DNA of 53,261 nt from Synergistaceae bacterium (GCA_017443945.1 JAFSXS010000019.1:1-53261), one strand, 5' to 3'. Shown: positions 8,767-20,786, counted from the first letter of the stretch. The notes: generated from the letters alone by a model not told the origin. Made by a program: numbers and translations.

Positions 8767-8846
8767 GTAAAAAAATTTTTCAGCGTAATAATGGTCAACG
8801 CACTTAATTTGTTATGTCCGCCACCTGCCAAAATCAAGGGCAGCAA
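8767..8846 (+). repeat. Repeat R4, copy b
   Basis: GTAAAAAAATTTTT, then AATTTGTTATG, TCCGCCACCTGCC and GCAAAAG, in the same order as in the segment after thrB. Lacks the strong GC inverted repeat of copy a. It lies in the 386-base gap before the LysM/M23 gene, where no gene is seen. Confidence 0.45.
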
Positions 8847-8993
8847 AAGTTTTTACAGATATTCAAATTTAGCCGCCATATAAAGCTGAAAAGTGCAAAA
8901 ATTGCGGAATTAGGCTGATTTAGAGATTTTTTACTGTGATATAATACCCCGCTATAAAACTTGTGAATGAAAAATTTTTATACATTTAAGTAT

Positions 8994-9021
8994 TTTACGC
9001 GGTATTTGCATATGTTATAAT
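8994..9021 (+). promoter_or_regulatory. Probable sigma70-type promoter for the LysM/M23-pyrG operon
   Basis: TTTACG at 8994-8999, a 16-base spacer, and TATAAT at 9016-9021. Lies about 100 bases before the TTG start at 9119, with a plausible leader between. A second TATAAT is at 8939-8944. Confidence 0.5.
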
Positions 9022-9118
9022 GCTTACATTCAACGAGTAAATATAATTTTATAGATAAGGGCAGTCAAATTTATATGTCGTGATTGACTAATTAGCGGCA
9101 GGTCGGGAGGAATATTTT

Positions 9119-12329
<3,211 letters not shown>

Positions 12330-12336
12330 AATTTTT

Positions 12337-13524
12337 ATGAAGAAATTTGTAACAATTTTTGCGGCAATAATATTAATTTTTTCGTCGTCAGTCTGTCTAG
12401 CGTCTGAAGCCGTCCCCGATAATGACCCAAATTCCGGCTCATCACATCAAATGATGGAACAAATCGAGAATATTATTTACGGTTATGTCTCACAGGGAGG
12501 TTTGCTTGAAAGATTATCAAAGGCGGAAGGTGATTTATTCGGTCGGAGTCTTCCCGGCACAATGGCAGAAAGACACGCGGCAATCTTAAATTTTCTTGAG
12601 ACTGGGACTCCTGAGCAGCCCTCTATGTTATTCAAGCTCGGTGTTGCTGAATGGGTAGTCGATAAAAAAATTAGAGCCTCTGAACCTGCAATAAAGCGCG
12701 TAGAAAGACTCGAGACAAATTTAAACGGTACCGCAAATAACGGAAGTCCAATTGTTATGCGCGTTGAAAGCCTTTTATCGACACTGTTAATGGATCCCGT
12801 GTCATCACAGCCCGTAACAGTTCCGGCCAATACAGTTTTGAAATTTCGCTTTATGGACGAGTTAAGCCCCGCAAAATCAAAGATCGGTGATTATGTGAGA
12901 CTTGAATTAACGAGCGACTTAATAGTAAATAATTTTCTCGTTGCTCCGGCCGGATCGTTATTAATTACTGAAGTAAGAGACGTTAAACGCCCGCGCATGT
13001 TTGGAATCCCCGGCGAGGTCAGAATCTCATTTAACGAGCTAAAACCGTTAGGCCCTCAACATCCAACAGTAAAAGTCGGCAAAGAGTCAGAGAACGCAAT
13101 AAAAGAAGCCCGCAGAGTAGGTGATCGCGGAGAAGGCGGAATCGTCGGTGCAGGTGCAGCAAGTGTTGCGGGAGCAGCTTTGTTAGGCCCTGTTGGACTC
13201 GTGGGAGGTTTATTTATTCGCGGAAATTCCATAAGAATCCCGGAAGGTTCAGTAACTTTTGCGCAGATTTCTGAAGATATAGCGGTCTTGTCATATCCTA
13301 TTCCGGCAAGTCTGCAGAGCACCATAACGAATAATATAAACACGATCCCCCCGAATCATGATACTTCAGCGACACCGCCTAATTTCGACCCTAACAGAGA
13401 TACGATCATAAAAGGTGATGTCTTCAACAGGAGTCAATACGGGACACCGACATATTCAGGTTCAGGATCAGGAGCTGGCACAGGTGGAGACTTCCAATTA
13501 CCGCCGGAACAGCCGGTTAATTAA
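12337..13524 (+). CDS. Exported protein of unknown function
   Basis: 395 residues with a signal peptide (MKKFVTIFAAIILIFSSSVCLASEA). The first ~110 residues are helical with Leu/Glu repeats (LLERLSKAEGDLFGR; VERLETNLNG). Around residues 165-235 there is a strand-rich module (VPANTVLKFRFMDELSPAKSKIGDYVRLELTSDLIVNNFLVAPAGSLLI) resembling envelope proteins with a stress-protective barrel, followed by a glycine-rich hydrophobic stretch (GGIVGAGAASVAGAALLGPVGLVGGLF) that could insert into a membrane. The tail is Ser/Gly/Pro-rich. The ribosome binding site is inside the pyrG end. Its 3' end overlaps the next gene by 41 bases. Function unknown; envelope location is inferred. Confidence 0.75.
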   Translation: MKKFVTIFAAIILIFSSSVCLASEAVPDNDPNSGSSHQMMEQIENIIYGYVSQGGLLERLSKAEGDLFGRSLPGTMAERHAAILNFLETGTPEQPSMLFKLGVAEWVVDKKIRASEPAIKRVERLETNLNGTANNGSPIVMRVESLLSTLLMDPVSSQPVTVPANTVLKFRFMDELSPAKSKIGDYVRLELTSDLIVNNFLVAPAGSLLITEVRDVKRPRMFGIPGEVRISFNELKPLGPQHPTVKVGKESENAIKEARRVGDRGEGGIVGAGAASVAGAALLGPVGLVGGLFIRGNSIRIPEGSVTFAQISEDIAVLSYPIPASLQSTITNNINTIPPNHDTSATPPNFDPNRDTIIKGDVFNRSQYGTPTYSGSGSGAGTGGDFQLPPEQPVN

Positions 13525-14626
13525 GTTATTCGCAAAATTTTTACTCGCAGTGATTGTTATTGCTGTGAGTAATTTTTTTTGTTTTGCGGCATGTGCTGAC
13601 CCTTTCAATGATACTATAAGGATTCTCGAACGATGGACGGCGACTCACTGGGGTCAAGACTGTTTTGTGTGGATCGTCCATTATCCCGAAGAATTAATTA
13701 ATCCATGGGTAGAAGCTGAAGCCATACGCGCAGGAATGAGCGACACCCAGCAGGAAGCCTACAGAAAAAATTTTGTCTCTGAATTACAGCTTGACAAGTC
13801 AGAAACTTTTTTAGTGAGCGTTTATTCATTCGGAGCTAATCCCGTTAATTTGTCGCCTTTACGTGATAATATTGCGTTAATTTCCGGTTCAGGCGAGAGA
13901 GTCAAGCCCTCAAGATTTGACGCAGGACTCGAAATTCCAGCGCGCGGAGTGATTCAAGGACTTGTTTTCTTCCCTAAGCAGATTAACAAGAATTATTCTA
14001 TCTCGTTAAAAGGTATCGGACGCAATGAAAGATTATTCACGTTTGCACCCTTAGAGACTGCCCCCGCACCTGTTCCGGCAAATAAACCTGAATTAGTAGT
14101 GGTGAATCTTCCAAGACGGGAACCGCCGAGAAAACCGACTCCGCCCGTGAAGCCCAAACCCCCGGCACCTCCTGCAATACCGCCGAGACCGATTCAGCCG
14201 ATTTTTACGGAGACTTCAAATGATATGGCCGATTTTGTTAGAAACGTGCGCAATAGAAATACTACGAGTCAAGACACTAGACCAGCACCACCGGCAGCAC
14301 GTCCGACAAATTCAGGAGCAGCCTACGCAAGCCGTGAGTCAGTGTTGCGGAAATTTTTATCACTCTGGGCTATCAGTTCATATTCAGAAATGTACGAGAT
14401 GTTGTGCACTAGTTCGAAAAAAGTTATTTCACGCGATAATTTTGCGAAAGCTGCTGCAAAGGCTTCTGACATGAGAGCGGCTCTGAAGGGTGATTATAGA
14501 ATCGATTGGATAGGTGAAGAACGCGCGAAAGTAATTGCTACACAGAAGACTTTAATATTTAGGTCTGTAGTGAGTCGTACGCTGGGAGTTGTGCGCGAAG
14601 GGTCTTCATGGAAAATAGTATGGTGA
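13484..14626 (+). CDS. Exported protein with proline-rich linker and NTF2-like C-terminal domain
   Basis: 380 residues. The start chosen is GTG at 13484: AGGAG at 13470-13474 is 9 bases upstream, and it yields a basic N-terminus followed by a signal sequence (LFAKFLLAVIVIAVSNFFCFAACA). Longer starts at 13415/13418 lack a properly spaced ribosome binding site and would overlap the previous gene by over 100 bases. After about 170 residues of strand-rich sequence comes a Pro-rich linker (PRKPTPPVKPKPPAPPAIPP). The final ~95 residues (LRKFLSLWAISSYSEMYEMLCTSSKKV ... VVREGSSWKIVW) look like an NTF2/DUF4878-type fold. Function unknown. Confidence 0.72.
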   Translation: METSNYRRNSRLIKLFAKFLLAVIVIAVSNFFCFAACADPFNDTIRILERWTATHWGQDCFVWIVHYPEELINPWVEAEAIRAGMSDTQQEAYRKNFVSELQLDKSETFLVSVYSFGANPVNLSPLRDNIALISGSGERVKPSRFDAGLEIPARGVIQGLVFFPKQINKNYSISLKGIGRNERLFTFAPLETAPAPVPANKPELVVVNLPRREPPRKPTPPVKPKPPAPPAIPPRPIQPIFTETSNDMADFVRNVRNRNTTSQDTRPAPPAARPTNSGAAYASRESVLRKFLSLWAISSYSEMYEMLCTSSKKVISRDNFAKAAAKASDMRAALKGDYRIDWIGEERAKVIATQKTLIFRSVVSRTLGVVREGSSWKIVW

Positions 14627-14642
14627 AAGGAGTAAATATTTT

Positions 14643-15446
14643 ATGAGACGTTTATTAGCTGTGTTATTGATTTTGTCGGTTGTTGTTGCGAGTCCAGCGT
14701 TAGGGGCAAAAGCTCGCAGATCTCGTAGATCTCAAAGAATAACCGACGCGCAATTTTTGAAGTTGTGCGAAGAGGGAGACGAGCAAAAAATTATCGATGC
14801 TATAAAAAAGGGTGCTAATGTCAATGCTAAAGATAGCGATGGCTGGGCTGCTCTTCTGTATGTACTACTAAGTAATAAGAACATCGAAATAATTAATGCG
14901 TTTATAAATGCTGGTGCTGATGTCAATATTAGAGATAGTATTGGATTGACAGTTTTAATGCTAGTACTAAGAGACTATTCTGATTCTCCTAACAAATTAG
15001 CATTAGTGAATACATTGTTAAAGGCTGGAGCTGATGTTAATGCTAATATACCGAATACTCACTGGAGTGTTTTAATGGTGGCAGTAATGTTTAATCATAA
15101 TCCAGAAATAATTACTAAATTAATAGAAGCAGGAGCTAATATTAACGCTAAAGATAACTTAGGCTCTACCCCTCTAATAGATGCAACAAGATTTAATAGT
15201 AATCCAGAAATAATTAATGTATTACTAAAGGCTGGAGCTAATGTTAATGACGAAGATAATCGTGGTTATACCGCTTTAACATGGGCAGTAATGAAATATG
15301 CGCATATTAAAAGTAGTCTCGAAAAAATAAATGCTCTTCTTGACGCAGGCGCACATGTTGATAGATTAACACTTAATTATGCTCGCGATAATGATAAACT
15401 CGCAGGCTCGGACGCTCTAAAACGTTTGGAAGAATTAAGCAAATGA
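14643..15446 (+). CDS. Periplasmic ankyrin-repeat protein 1
   Basis: 267 residues: signal peptide (MRRLLAVLLILSVVVASPALGAKA), a basic Arg/Ser patch, then about five ankyrin repeats of the bacterial form (NPEIITKLIEAGANINAKDNLGSTPLIDA and similar). It ends with a C-terminal cap LNYARDNDKLAGSDALKRLEELSK shared with the next two genes. Ankyrin repeats mediate protein binding; the signal peptide places it in the periplasm, where some bacterial ankyrin proteins act as inhibitors or protectants. AAAGGAG lies before the ATG. First of three tandem paralogues placed before lptC-lptD; codons are more AT-rich than in the other two. Confidence 0.85.
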   Translation: MRRLLAVLLILSVVVASPALGAKARRSRRSQRITDAQFLKLCEEGDEQKIIDAIKKGANVNAKDSDGWAALLYVLLSNKNIEIINAFINAGADVNIRDSIGLTVLMLVLRDYSDSPNKLALVNTLLKAGADVNANIPNTHWSVLMVAVMFNHNPEIITKLIEAGANINAKDNLGSTPLIDATRFNSNPEIINVLLKAGANVNDEDNRGYTALTWAVMKYAHIKSSLEKINALLDAGAHVDRLTLNYARDNDKLAGSDALKRLEELSK

Positions 15447-15460
15447 GAGGAGTAAATATT

Positions 15461-16123
15461 TTGCGTAAAAGTTTATTAGTTGTGCTAATTTTTTTGTTGA
15501 GTGCGAGTCAACTTCAGGCGGCGAGACTTCATGACGAGCAATTTTTATTCTTATGTGCTAACGGAACTCCGCAGGAAATCAATAACGCCATCAAATCAGG
15601 AGCAAACGTCAACGCAAAATTTAATGACGGCGTTACAGCTTTAATGTTTGCAGCAGTTAATAATAAGAATCCTGAAGTAATAAAAATTTTATTGCAGGCT
15701 CGAAATAATGTTAACTATAAGGATAATGACGGCATGACAGCTCTAATGTTTGCGGCAAACAGCAGAAATGACTCAGAAGTAATTAAATTACTGCTTAAAG
15801 CCGGAGCAAATGTAAACGCTAAAGATAAAACAAGTTCGACAGCTTTAATTTTTGCGGCATGCAGTACTAACAATCCTGAAGTAATAAATATTTTATTGAA
15901 GGCCGGTGCTGATGTAAACGCTGAAGATAAAAGCGGCTGGACGGCTCTAATATGGGCGGCAAAGTTCAACGAGAATCCCGAAATTGTTAATGCACTCATA
16001 GACTCAGATTCACCCGTAAAACATCGCGACAAATCCGGCAGAACAGCTCTTGATTACGCACGCAATAATGAGAATCTCAAAGGCTCGGACGCTCTTAAAC
16101 GTTTGGAAGAATTAAGCAAATAA
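15461..16123 (+). CDS. Periplasmic ankyrin-repeat protein 2
   Basis: 220 residues. The TTG at 15461 is the likely start: GAGAGGAG lies 8 bases upstream, and the stretch GGAGTAAATATTTT is the same as that before paralogue 1. An ATG at 15443 overlaps the previous stop and lacks its own binding site. Signal peptide SLLVVLIFLLSASQLQAA, then about five ankyrin repeats (DGVTALMFAAVNNKNPEVIKILLQA...), and the C-terminal cap ALDYARNNENLKGSDALKRLEELSK. The last ~70 bases are nearly identical to paralogue 3, a sign of recent duplication or gene conversion. Confidence 0.85.
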   Translation: MRKSLLVVLIFLLSASQLQAARLHDEQFLFLCANGTPQEINNAIKSGANVNAKFNDGVTALMFAAVNNKNPEVIKILLQARNNVNYKDNDGMTALMFAANSRNDSEVIKLLLKAGANVNAKDKTSSTALIFAACSTNNPEVINILLKAGADVNAEDKSGWTALIWAAKFNENPEIVNALIDSDSPVKHRDKSGRTALDYARNNENLKGSDALKRLEELSK

Positions 16124-16141
16124 AGAAGGTTGATATAAATT

Positions 16142-16714
16142 ATGAAACGTTTGTTATTGTCAATATTAATTATTTTCTCGATTTTGAATGCTAATCAAGT
16201 TCAGGCAGCGAAATCACAGAATATAAGCGGCGAAAAATTTTTAGATTTATGCAGAAATGGAACAGCGCAAGAAATTATTAATGCAATAAATTCAGGTGCA
16301 AACGTCAACGCAAAAGATGATGACGGGACTACTGCTTTTATGATAGCGTCTGCAGTGAATAAAGACAGCGAAGTAATTAATGCACTCATAAAGGCCGGTG
16401 CTGATGTAAACGCTAAAACAAGTTTCGGCGGGACGGCTCTAATGTCGGCAGCGGCGGTTAATTCTCCCGAAATCGTTAATATACTGCTTAGTGCCGGAGC
16501 TGATGTCAACGCAAAAAATTATCACGACCTGACAGCTTTAATGTACGCAGCCTCAAATAGTGAATATCCTGAAATAATAAATATGCTGATTAATTCAGGA
16601 GCAGACGTTAAAGCCCGCGACCAATCAGGAAAATCAGCACTCGATTACGCCCGCAATAATGAGAATCTCAAAGGCTCGGAAGCTCTAAAACGTTTGGAAG
16701 AGTTAAGCAAATGA
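16142..16714 (+). CDS. Periplasmic ankyrin-repeat protein 3
   Basis: 190 residues: signal peptide MKRLLLSILIIFSILNANQVQAA, about four ankyrin repeats with the AGADVNAK turn motif, and the C-terminal cap ALDYARNNENLKGSEALKRLEELSK. It overlaps lptC by four bases (ATGA), the classic arrangement for translational coupling, so this ankyrin gene is physically and probably functionally tied to LPS-transport gene expression. Partner unknown. Confidence 0.85.
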   Translation: MKRLLLSILIIFSILNANQVQAAKSQNISGEKFLDLCRNGTAQEIINAINSGANVNAKDDDGTTAFMIASAVNKDSEVINALIKAGADVNAKTSFGGTALMSAAAVNSPEIVNILLSAGADVNAKNYHDLTALMYAASNSEYPEIINMLINSGADVKARDQSGKSALDYARNNENLKGSEALKRLEELSK

Positions 16715-17268
16715 AATTTTCAATCACAAAACTTGTAATAGCCGGCTTCTTTCTGGGATTCGTCGTGTTAGTGCGTTTTGCAATGCGTGATATTAATCTC
16801 AATATAGATTTACTGCGCGAGAGCCTCGAAAATTTGCCCGGCATAGTCATGGAAAATATACAATTTGCGCGCGAAATTTCCGGCGACACTTGGCGAATCA
16901 GAATCCCATATTTAGAGCGCGACGGCGATATTGTCAGCGTTAAATCTCTTGATGTCAGGCGCGAAATAAAATCCGGCGGAGAATGGTACTTTTTCGGCAG
17001 TAAAGGCACCTATCAGCACGACATTAAATCCGCGAGTCTTCTCGGTCTGCTCGGCACACTTGACACAGGCGAAAGAGTCTGGAATCTAGAGAGTCCCCGC
17101 CTCAACTGGCAGGAAAAAAATAACACTTTCTCATTTCCTGAAGGCTTCACAATTTATGACGACGAATTTATGTTAAAGACTCCTAATGCAAGCATGGATG
17201 AAAGCGGCGTGATATTATTAGAGCGAGGAGGAGTAATCCAATGGTTAAAACCTTTAGAACAATTTTAG
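16711..17268 (+). CDS. lptC: LPS export protein LptC-like
   Basis: 185 residues with one N-terminal membrane anchor (residues 7-23, LVIAGFFLGFVVLVRFA) and a periplasmic strand-rich part, as in LptC/YrbK, the inner-membrane-anchored beta-jellyroll that takes LPS from LptBFG and passes it on. Similarity is at the level of architecture (short anchor, DxWRIRIPYLERDGD..., repeated beta-strands with conserved hydrophobics) and position immediately before an lptD-like gene, so the call is partly contextual. Overlaps ank3 by 4 bases and lptD by 28 bases. lptA is not separately present; the next gene's N-terminal OstA domain may serve. Confidence 0.7.
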   Translation: MKFSITKLVIAGFFLGFVVLVRFAMRDINLNIDLLRESLENLPGIVMENIQFAREISGDTWRIRIPYLERDGDIVSVKSLDVRREIKSGGEWYFFGSKGTYQHDIKSASLLGLLGTLDTGERVWNLESPRLNWQEKNNTFSFPEGFTIYDDEFMLKTPNASMDESGVILLERGGVIQWLKPLEQF

Positions 17269-18929
17269 TAATTTGCATAGTAATTTTTTCTTGCTGTGAA
17301 GTAATAAACGCTGCTGACGGCGAGTCAGATTCAGAAAATGACGTACCGGACAAAGTTACACTAAATGCCGATAGAGTCTCATTCAACGACGAGACCGGCA
17401 ACGCATTAGCAGAAGGCCGCGCAGTTATGACCTTCAACGATACAACTATAATGGCCGAACGAATCGAATACGACGCTTCATCACAGAAAGTTCAAGCAAT
17501 GCCCCTTCCCGGCGAGAAAATAATTTTAAAGCAGGAAAATAGAGTCTTACGGGGAGATCAGCTCAACTACAATTTAAACACTAAAGAAGGCATTTTATCA
17601 GGAGCAGCTACTAAAATCGGCATAGGCGAAAACAACGCAACTTTATACGTTCATGGACAAGATATTGAAGTTATCCCGTGGTCTGTTGCTCAGGAACGCG
17701 GACTCGTAAGCGGTACACCCGAAGATTATTTTGTGCGCTGGCATAATGTAACTTTCACGACTTGTGAACTAGATCACCCGCATTATAGACTCGAGTCAAA
17801 AGTTATTACGTTCATTCCCGGAAAAAGAATCATCGCCAGACGTCCGCGAGTCTATCTTGGGAACACTTATTTATTTACTTCTCCATTTGATTATGTCTTG
17901 AGATTACAGCGTAAAGCAATCGGTTATTCTTTCCTGCCGTATTTGCAGCGCAGTGATAGAAAAGGTTCCGGCGGAGGTATGTCGGGTGCACTCGGCTGGG
18001 ACACAGGCTCTATTTCTCTGGGAGGTTCATGGAGTCGCAAAGCAAAATTTGAATACAAAATCGACATTGACCAGGAAATAAACGATAAATTTTCTATCAA
18101 TATCGGAGTCGAACACACTTGGAATGACTTATGGCAGGAAAAATTTTATCACCCCTACGCGTCATTGATTTATGATTATAACGGATGGAACGCTCGTCTA
18201 ACATGGAGCCGCAACGAATACATAAGCGAACGCAAAGACGCAATCACCGAGTACAAAGGCAAAGTAACCAGAGAGCCCGAATTTATTATTTATGCGCCAT
18301 GGTTCAAAAGCTCGCTTTATTCATGGATGAGAGTTTTTGCGTCATACGGCAGATACAAAGAGTCATTATATATGCTCCCTCAAGATCGTTCTGTTAATAG
18401 ATACGGCGTAGGATTCAGAAATTATTTCGAGTACCCTTTCGGCCAAGTTACTTTATTTGCTGACTCGCGGGGTGAAGCATGGTTTTACGATAAAGACAAA
18501 ACAAATATGGAAATGTTACGAAATTTTACGGGCATTAGATATAACCTCGGTGCGTTAGAATTAGGGACAGGATACGAGAGACAATATGTCTGGGGTAGAA
18601 GTGCAATGTATTGGGATCAATATTTCAATCTTGAGCGAATCCATCAGAAAGTCAGATTTCCCGTTGGCCGTGAGGTTTATTTAGGTGTCAGAGGCAGCTA
18701 CGATCTAAAAGAGTCAAAGATAGATCAAGTGATTTACAGTGTTCAATGGGTTACTGACTGTATGATATGGGACTTGCATTACAAAGACGAACGAGTTTTT
18801 GACGGCGATAATAGTTTAGGCTTAACTATTTCGATTAATGCTTACCCAGACTCGGATGTCTCGTTTGGACAGAGGCGCGAAGTTGACCCGTTTGTCAGGC
18901 CGCGTGAAGTCCCTACGAAGACAAAATAA
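17241..18929 (+). CDS. lptD: LPS-assembly outer-membrane protein LptD/OstA-like
   Basis: 562 residues. Signal peptide FRTILVICIVIFSCCEVINA, then an OstA/LptA-type jellyroll domain (about 38-130) recognisable by VTLNADRVSFNDETGNALAEGRAVMTFNDTTIMAERIEYDA. The remainder is strand-rich with repeating aromatic girdles (YDYNGWNARLTWSRNEY; FEYPFGQVTLFADSRGEAWFY) consistent with an LptD beta-barrel. It is shorter than the ~750-residue proteobacterial LptD, so the barrel may be smaller. GAGGAGG lies before the ATG, inside the lptC gene. It would insert LPS into the outer leaflet. LptE is not visible. Confidence 0.82.
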   Translation: MVKTFRTILVICIVIFSCCEVINAADGESDSENDVPDKVTLNADRVSFNDETGNALAEGRAVMTFNDTTIMAERIEYDASSQKVQAMPLPGEKIILKQENRVLRGDQLNYNLNTKEGILSGAATKIGIGENNATLYVHGQDIEVIPWSVAQERGLVSGTPEDYFVRWHNVTFTTCELDHPHYRLESKVITFIPGKRIIARRPRVYLGNTYLFTSPFDYVLRLQRKAIGYSFLPYLQRSDRKGSGGGMSGALGWDTGSISLGGSWSRKAKFEYKIDIDQEINDKFSINIGVEHTWNDLWQEKFYHPYASLIYDYNGWNARLTWSRNEYISERKDAITEYKGKVTREPEFIIYAPWFKSSLYSWMRVFASYGRYKESLYMLPQDRSVNRYGVGFRNYFEYPFGQVTLFADSRGEAWFYDKDKTNMEMLRNFTGIRYNLGALELGTGYERQYVWGRSAMYWDQYFNLERIHQKVRFPVGREVYLGVRGSYDLKESKIDQVIYSVQWVTDCMIWDLHYKDERVFDGDNSLGLTISINAYPDSDVSFGQRREVDPFVRPREVPTKTK

Positions 18930-18951
18930 ATTTATGAAAGGCTGTGAAATA

Positions 18952-19782
18952 ATGTATTTATGCTACATTGACGGAAAATTTGTCAAACCTGAAGACGCAA
19001 AGTTACCAATTTCAGATTTAATCATTCAGCGCGGAGTCGGAGTCTTTGAAGCTCTTGCATCGCGTAATCTCAAGCCCTTAATGCTTACTCCTCACATGAA
19101 TAGATTTATTAACAGTGCAAAGAGTTCCGGAATCTCAAATCTTCCCGACGTTGAATTTATGAAAAATGTAGTCCGTGAAGGAATCGCTAAAGTAGGTCAT
19201 GACGTTAGAGTCAGAACGTTTTTAACCGGCGGCGACTCTTTCGATTCAGTAAAAAATTGCTTTACGGAACCTCGATTCTTTGTTATATTCGATGAAGCAA
19301 ATTTTTTGACTCCTGAAGATTTTGAGCGCGGAGTAATTCTCGAACCTTTACCGCTTGGCCGTGATGATCCGTCAGTAAAGAGCGTTGATTACCGCATAAC
19401 GTTCAAATTGCCAGCCGGAGCAAGCGACGTGTTGTATTGCCCAAACGGTGAAATAACAGAAGCAGGACACAGCAATTTTTATTTAGTCCTGAAAGATGAC
19501 ACGATTGTAACTGCTCCATTATCACGGGTCTTGAAGGGTACAACGAGAGACGGTGCACTCGAACTCGCAAAAGAGGCCGGAATCAAAGTCGAGGAACGCT
19601 GCCCGTTATGGTCGGAACTTGCTAGCGAGAAAGCATCAGAAGCATTTATTACCGGCAGCATAAAAATGGTCGTTCCAGTCGTGAAAGTCGGCGGAATAAC
19701 TTTAGGAGACGGCAAGCCCGGAAAAATTACGCGCAAAATTGCAGATTTATACGCGAAAAATATAGAAAAATGGCTTGAATAA
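18952..19782 (+). CDS. Class IV aminotransferase (branched-chain or aminodeoxychorismate lyase type)
   Basis: 276 residues in the fold-type IV PLP family (IlvE/PabC/D-amino-acid aminotransferase). It starts YLCYIDGKFVKPEDAKLPISDLIIQRGVGVFEAL, the family N-terminus, and has GEITEAGHSNFYLVL (PLP-contact Glu and following Asn) and LKGTTRDGALELAKEAGI (phosphate cup). The ATG at 18952 is preferred because the family starts there and AAAGG precedes it by 10 bases; longer forms overlap lptD. The family cannot be split by eye between BCAA transamination, D-amino-acid and PabC activity. It is followed 71 bases later by a Ptb-like gene. Confidence 0.8.
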   Translation: MYLCYIDGKFVKPEDAKLPISDLIIQRGVGVFEALASRNLKPLMLTPHMNRFINSAKSSGISNLPDVEFMKNVVREGIAKVGHDVRVRTFLTGGDSFDSVKNCFTEPRFFVIFDEANFLTPEDFERGVILEPLPLGRDDPSVKSVDYRITFKLPAGASDVLYCPNGEITEAGHSNFYLVLKDDTIVTAPLSRVLKGTTRDGALELAKEAGIKVEERCPLWSELASEKASEAFITGSIKMVVPVVKVGGITLGDGKPGKITRKIADLYAKNIEKWLE

Positions 19783-19853
19783 GGTATCACCTCCGGGAAT
19801 TTAACGCTCGGAGTATTTATAAAAATTTTATGTAGGAGGTCAATATTTTCATA

Positions 19854-20786
19854 ATGGAACAGATTCGCTCATTATCGCAGTTAATCGAAGACGCTACGAA
19901 ATTATGTGCTGATAAAGGCCGTAAAAGAATTTCTGTAGCAATGGCAGAGGACGCAGGATTAATTTCCGCAATCGAGGACGCTCGCAAAATGGGACTCGTT
20001 GAGGCTACACTCGTAGGCAACCCCGACAAAGTCAAAGAGTGCATCGCTGAAGCAGGCGCGTCAGAGTCAAGTTATCACATTATCCCCGAAACAAACGAGG
20101 CTAAATGCGGTATCGTCGCAGTTACTGAAGTATCAGAAGGCCGAGCAGATATTTATATGAAGGGTCAGCTGCATACGGATCATTTCTTGCGCGGAATGTT
20201 AAACAAGGAAGTTGGACTCAGAGTCGGCAAAAACGCTATTTCACATTGTTATTTCCACTCGATTCCCGGTTTCGACAGAATAATTTTCATCGCTGACGGA
20301 GCATTTAACATGTATCCGGATCTCAAGATGAAGGCCGATATAGTTCAGAACACCGTAAATTTTGCACGTTCACTCGGCGTTGAAGTCCCGAAAGTCGCAT
20401 GTCTTGCAGCCGTCGAAATGGTCAATCCCGATATGCCCTGCACTCTTGACGCAACAGCACTTGTACAAATGAACGCACGCGGACAGATTAAAAATTGTGT
20501 GGTTGACGGCCCCTTAGCACTTGATAACGCAATTAACGAGGAAGCCGCGAAAATCAAGCACATTAAATCACCCGTCGCAGGCCACGCAGATATTTTATTT
20601 GTGCCTCAAATCGAAGTAGGTAACGCTCTAGCAAAGTCAATCAGCTTCTTTGCAAAAGGCAGTGAGACAGCTGGATTAATCATCGGTGCAAAAGCTCCAG
20701 TTGTATTAACAAGCCGCGCAGACTCACCGAGAGCAAAATTATTATCAATCGCAGGAGCAGTAATGTTAGCTCATCATCAGGGCTAA
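19854..20786 (+). CDS. Phosphate acetyl/butyryltransferase family
   Basis: 310 residues of the Ptb/Pta family, which exchanges CoA for phosphate on acyl-CoA to feed substrate-level phosphorylation. Recognised from the overall fold order and motifs: AMAEDAGLISAIEDARKMGL, ADIYMKGQLHTDHFLRGML, FIADGAFNMYPDL, HADILFVPQIEVGNALAKSI and GAKAPVVLTSRADSPRAKLLSI near the C-terminus. The ~300-residue length fits phosphate butyryltransferase better than full-length acetate Pta. No butyrate kinase gene is adjacent. Strong TAGGAGG before the ATG. Together with an aminotransferase it fits amino-acid fermentation, an inference. Confidence 0.85.
   Translation: MEQIRSLSQLIEDATKLCADKGRKRISVAMAEDAGLISAIEDARKMGLVEATLVGNPDKVKECIAEAGASESSYHIIPETNEAKCGIVAVTEVSEGRADIYMKGQLHTDHFLRGMLNKEVGLRVGKNAISHCYFHSIPGFDRIIFIADGAFNMYPDLKMKADIVQNTVNFARSLGVEVPKVACLAAVEMVNPDMPCTLDATALVQMNARGQIKNCVVDGPLALDNAINEEAAKIKHIKSPVAGHADILFVPQIEVGNALAKSISFFAKGSETAGLIIGAKAPVVLTSRADSPRAKLLSIAGAVMLAHHQG

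Noticed and set aside
13415..13483. Longer start (GTG 13415/ATG 13418) for the exported protein at 13484
   Set aside because: No suitably spaced ribosome binding site, over 100 bases overlap with the preceding gene, and low-complexity N-terminus; GTG 13484 has AGGAG 9 bases upstream.
18838..18951. N-terminal extension of the class IV aminotransferase into lptD
   Set aside because: The family starts at YLCYIDGKF, and AAAGG is spaced for the ATG at 18952.
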